From positions 1-6,293 of the forward strand of contig VAXX01000158.1 in assembly GCA_005885115.1 (NCBI GenBank): a DNA stretch of 6,293 nucleotides, in the 5' to 3' direction. The position numbers and the translations under genes were made by a program. This stretch comes from Actinomycetota bacterium (GTDB taxonomy: Bacteria > Actinomycetota > Actinomycetes > Mycobacteriales > Micromonosporaceae). Below, piece by piece: positions 5,318 through 6,293 of the stretch. Below the pieces are notes generated by a model. It did not search any database, was not told the origin of the DNA, and saw only the letters and a list, made by a program, of their open reading frames with translations. Numbering within the stretch: position 1 is the stretch's first letter; each line of letters begins with the position of its first letter.

Positions 5318-6293
5318 TCATTCCCCCGTTGTCGTGTTATGGGGGAGCACCGCGACGAGCCCGAGCATCAGCAGCAGGAACCAGTTGGCGACCAGGAACC
5401 CGGGCACGGTGTCGAGCAGGCCGCGGGGTAGCCCGTAGTCGTACCAGTCGATCACGGCGGCGGTCACGGTCAGCCAGACCACCACGGCGAGCACCCCGTA
5501 CGCGCGGCGGTACCGGCGCCCCGGGGTCGCGGCGGCGTCGACGAGCACCAGGATCGCCGGGATGAACCAGTACAGGTGGTGCTCCCAGGACACCGGGCTG
5601 ACCAGCAGCCCGACCAGCCCGGTCAGGGTGGCCCCGGCGACCTCGTCACCGGCCCGCGCCGCCTGGACGGCGCGCCACAGCCCGTACACCGCCACCACCG
5701 CGATCAGCGCGAGCCACAGCAGGCGGCTGGGTTGGTGCGGCGCCCACAGGCGCAGCAGCGCGCCCCAGATCGCCTGGTTGGGGATGCGGTCGAGGTGGCC
5801 GACCTGGTTCGCGCTCCACACGATGCCGGTCCAGTAGCGCCACGAGTCATCGGGTGCGAGCACCGCCGCGAGCAGGGTCGCGCCGGCCGCCGTGGCGCTC
5901 GCGGTGAGCGCGGCCCGCCAGCGCCGCGACAACAGCAGGTACACGATGAAGATCGCCGGGGTGAGCTTGATCGCCGTCGCCAGCCCGATGCCCGCGCCGG
6001 CCAGCCACCATTTTCTCGGTACGGCCAGGAGCAGGTCGCCCAGCACGAGCGCGGCCAGCAGAATGTTGATCTGCCCGAACGTGATCGTCTCGCGGATCGG
6101 TTCCAGCCAGGTCGCCAGCGGGATCGCCAGGGCCAGCAGGTACCAGCGCGGCCAACCGTGCCGGTCGGCGACCCGGAACCCGAGCCAGGCGGTGGTGAGG
6201 ACGAGCGCGGCGAGGTTGGCCAGCAGCGTGATCGTCTCGACCGCCCCGAGCGGCAGCCAGGCCATCGGGTACATCAGCACCGCGGCGAACGGC
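5318..6293 (-). CDS. GT87/DUF2029 polytopic membrane mannosyltransferase (N-terminus beyond window edge)
   Basis: About 324 C-terminal residues are visible. The frame stays open through 6292 with PFAAVLMYPMAWLP, which resembles the internal YPPFxAL...P segment of the family, so the GTG at 6280 is not the start and the N-terminal catalytic loop is missing here. Counting from that GTG, family landmarks are FGQIN (68-72), AIKLTP (103-108) followed by LLLSRRWRA, PNQAIWG (167-173) and SPVSWEHHLYW (228-238). Around eight or nine hydrophobic helices alternate with short loops. GT87 enzymes such as PimE use polyprenol-phosphate mannose as donor to add alpha-mannose to phosphatidylinositol mannosides or lipoglycans outside the cytoplasmic membrane. 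The exact donor and acceptor here cannot be told. The gene is convergent with the lysX-side genes, and its promoter is off the window. The final codons (HNTTTGE) may contribute to a small stem-loop. Confidence 0.9.
   Translation of the reverse strand, partial: PFAAVLMYPMAWLPLGAVETITLLANLAALVLTTAWLGFRVADRHGWPRWYLLALAIPLATWLEPIRETITFGQINILLAALVLGDLLLAVPRKWWLAGAGIGLATAIKLTPAIFIVYLLLSRRWRAALTASATAAGATLLAAVLAPDDSWRYWTGIVWSANQVGHLDRIPNQAIWGALLRLWAPHQPSRLLWLALIAVVAVYGLWRAVQAARAGDEVAGATLTGLVGLLVSPVSWEHHLYWFIPAILVLVDAAATPGRRYRRAYGVLAVVVWLTVTAAVIDWYDYGLPRGLLDTVPGFLVANWFLLLMLGLVAVLPHNTTTGE
5322..5346 (-). terminator. Weak stem-loop overlapping the stop of the glycosyltransferase gene
   Basis: On the - strand TCCCCC (5346-5341) can pair with GGGGGA (5327-5322) over 6 bp with a 14-base interval between the arms, just before the TGA at 5320-5318. 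The loop is large and there is no T-run. The perfect hairpin at 5182-5212 is the more convincing terminator for this gene. Confidence 0.25.

Noticed and set aside
5182..5565. A 127-codon + strand frame starting in the terminator and running into the glycosyltransferase gene
   Set aside because: It begins inside the hairpin, lacks a binding site, and for most of its length is antisense to the GT87 gene with an Arg-rich product.
1..6293. CRISPR arrays, tRNA or rRNA genes, insertion sequences, phage or defence genes
   Set aside because: I saw no regularly spaced repeats, no cloverleaf or rRNA signature, no transposase or integrase motifs and no terminal repeats on either strand.

Overview
The window is very GC-rich throughout. 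It has strong codon-position GC bias, GTG starts, a Shine-Dalgarno-led actinobacterial LysX fusion and terminator-like hairpins without U-tracts. All of this points to a filamentous actinobacterium. The marked abundance of the tetranucleotide GTAC and the protein style fit Micromonosporaceae, but that family-level placement is an inference. No mobile element, tRNA, rRNA or CRISPR array is visible.

Layout: (1) The 3' part of a YcnI/DUF1775 copper-binding protein gene enters from the left edge (to 641, + strand). It still shows the end of its signal peptide, the N-terminal His of the mature protein and a C-terminal membrane anchor. (2) A 75-nt gap holds a strong GC hairpin (662-696), which overlaps a possible -10 hexamer and is followed by a near-perfect ribosome binding site. 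(3) lysX (717-4007, +) encodes a two-enzyme fusion: an MprF-like membrane lysyl-phosphatidylglycerol synthase joined to a class II lysyl-tRNA synthetase. (4) After 54 nt lies an unrecognised membrane protein with two predicted membrane spans and a long Pro/Ala-rich cytoplasmic tail (4062-5162, +). (5) A 155-nt intergenic stretch (5163-5317) separates it from a convergent gene. It holds a perfect 12-bp hairpin, then a curious small element with two mutually exclusive hairpins, a direct repeat and a possible 14-codon ORF. (6) A GT87/DUF2029 membrane mannosyltransferase gene runs on the - strand from beyond the right edge to 5318.

How the genes relate: lysX makes Lys-tRNA and uses it to add lysine to phosphatidylglycerol in the cytoplasmic membrane. 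GT87 enzymes add polyprenol-phosphate-linked sugars to lipid acceptors on the outer face of the membrane. YcnI is a membrane-anchored extracytoplasmic copper-binding protein. The region therefore has a loose cell-envelope theme. Only lysX and the gene after it are close enough to suggest co-transcription. I see no clear evidence of a new multi-gene system. The parts least explained by known families are the membrane protein after lysX and the small structured element at about 5222-5296.
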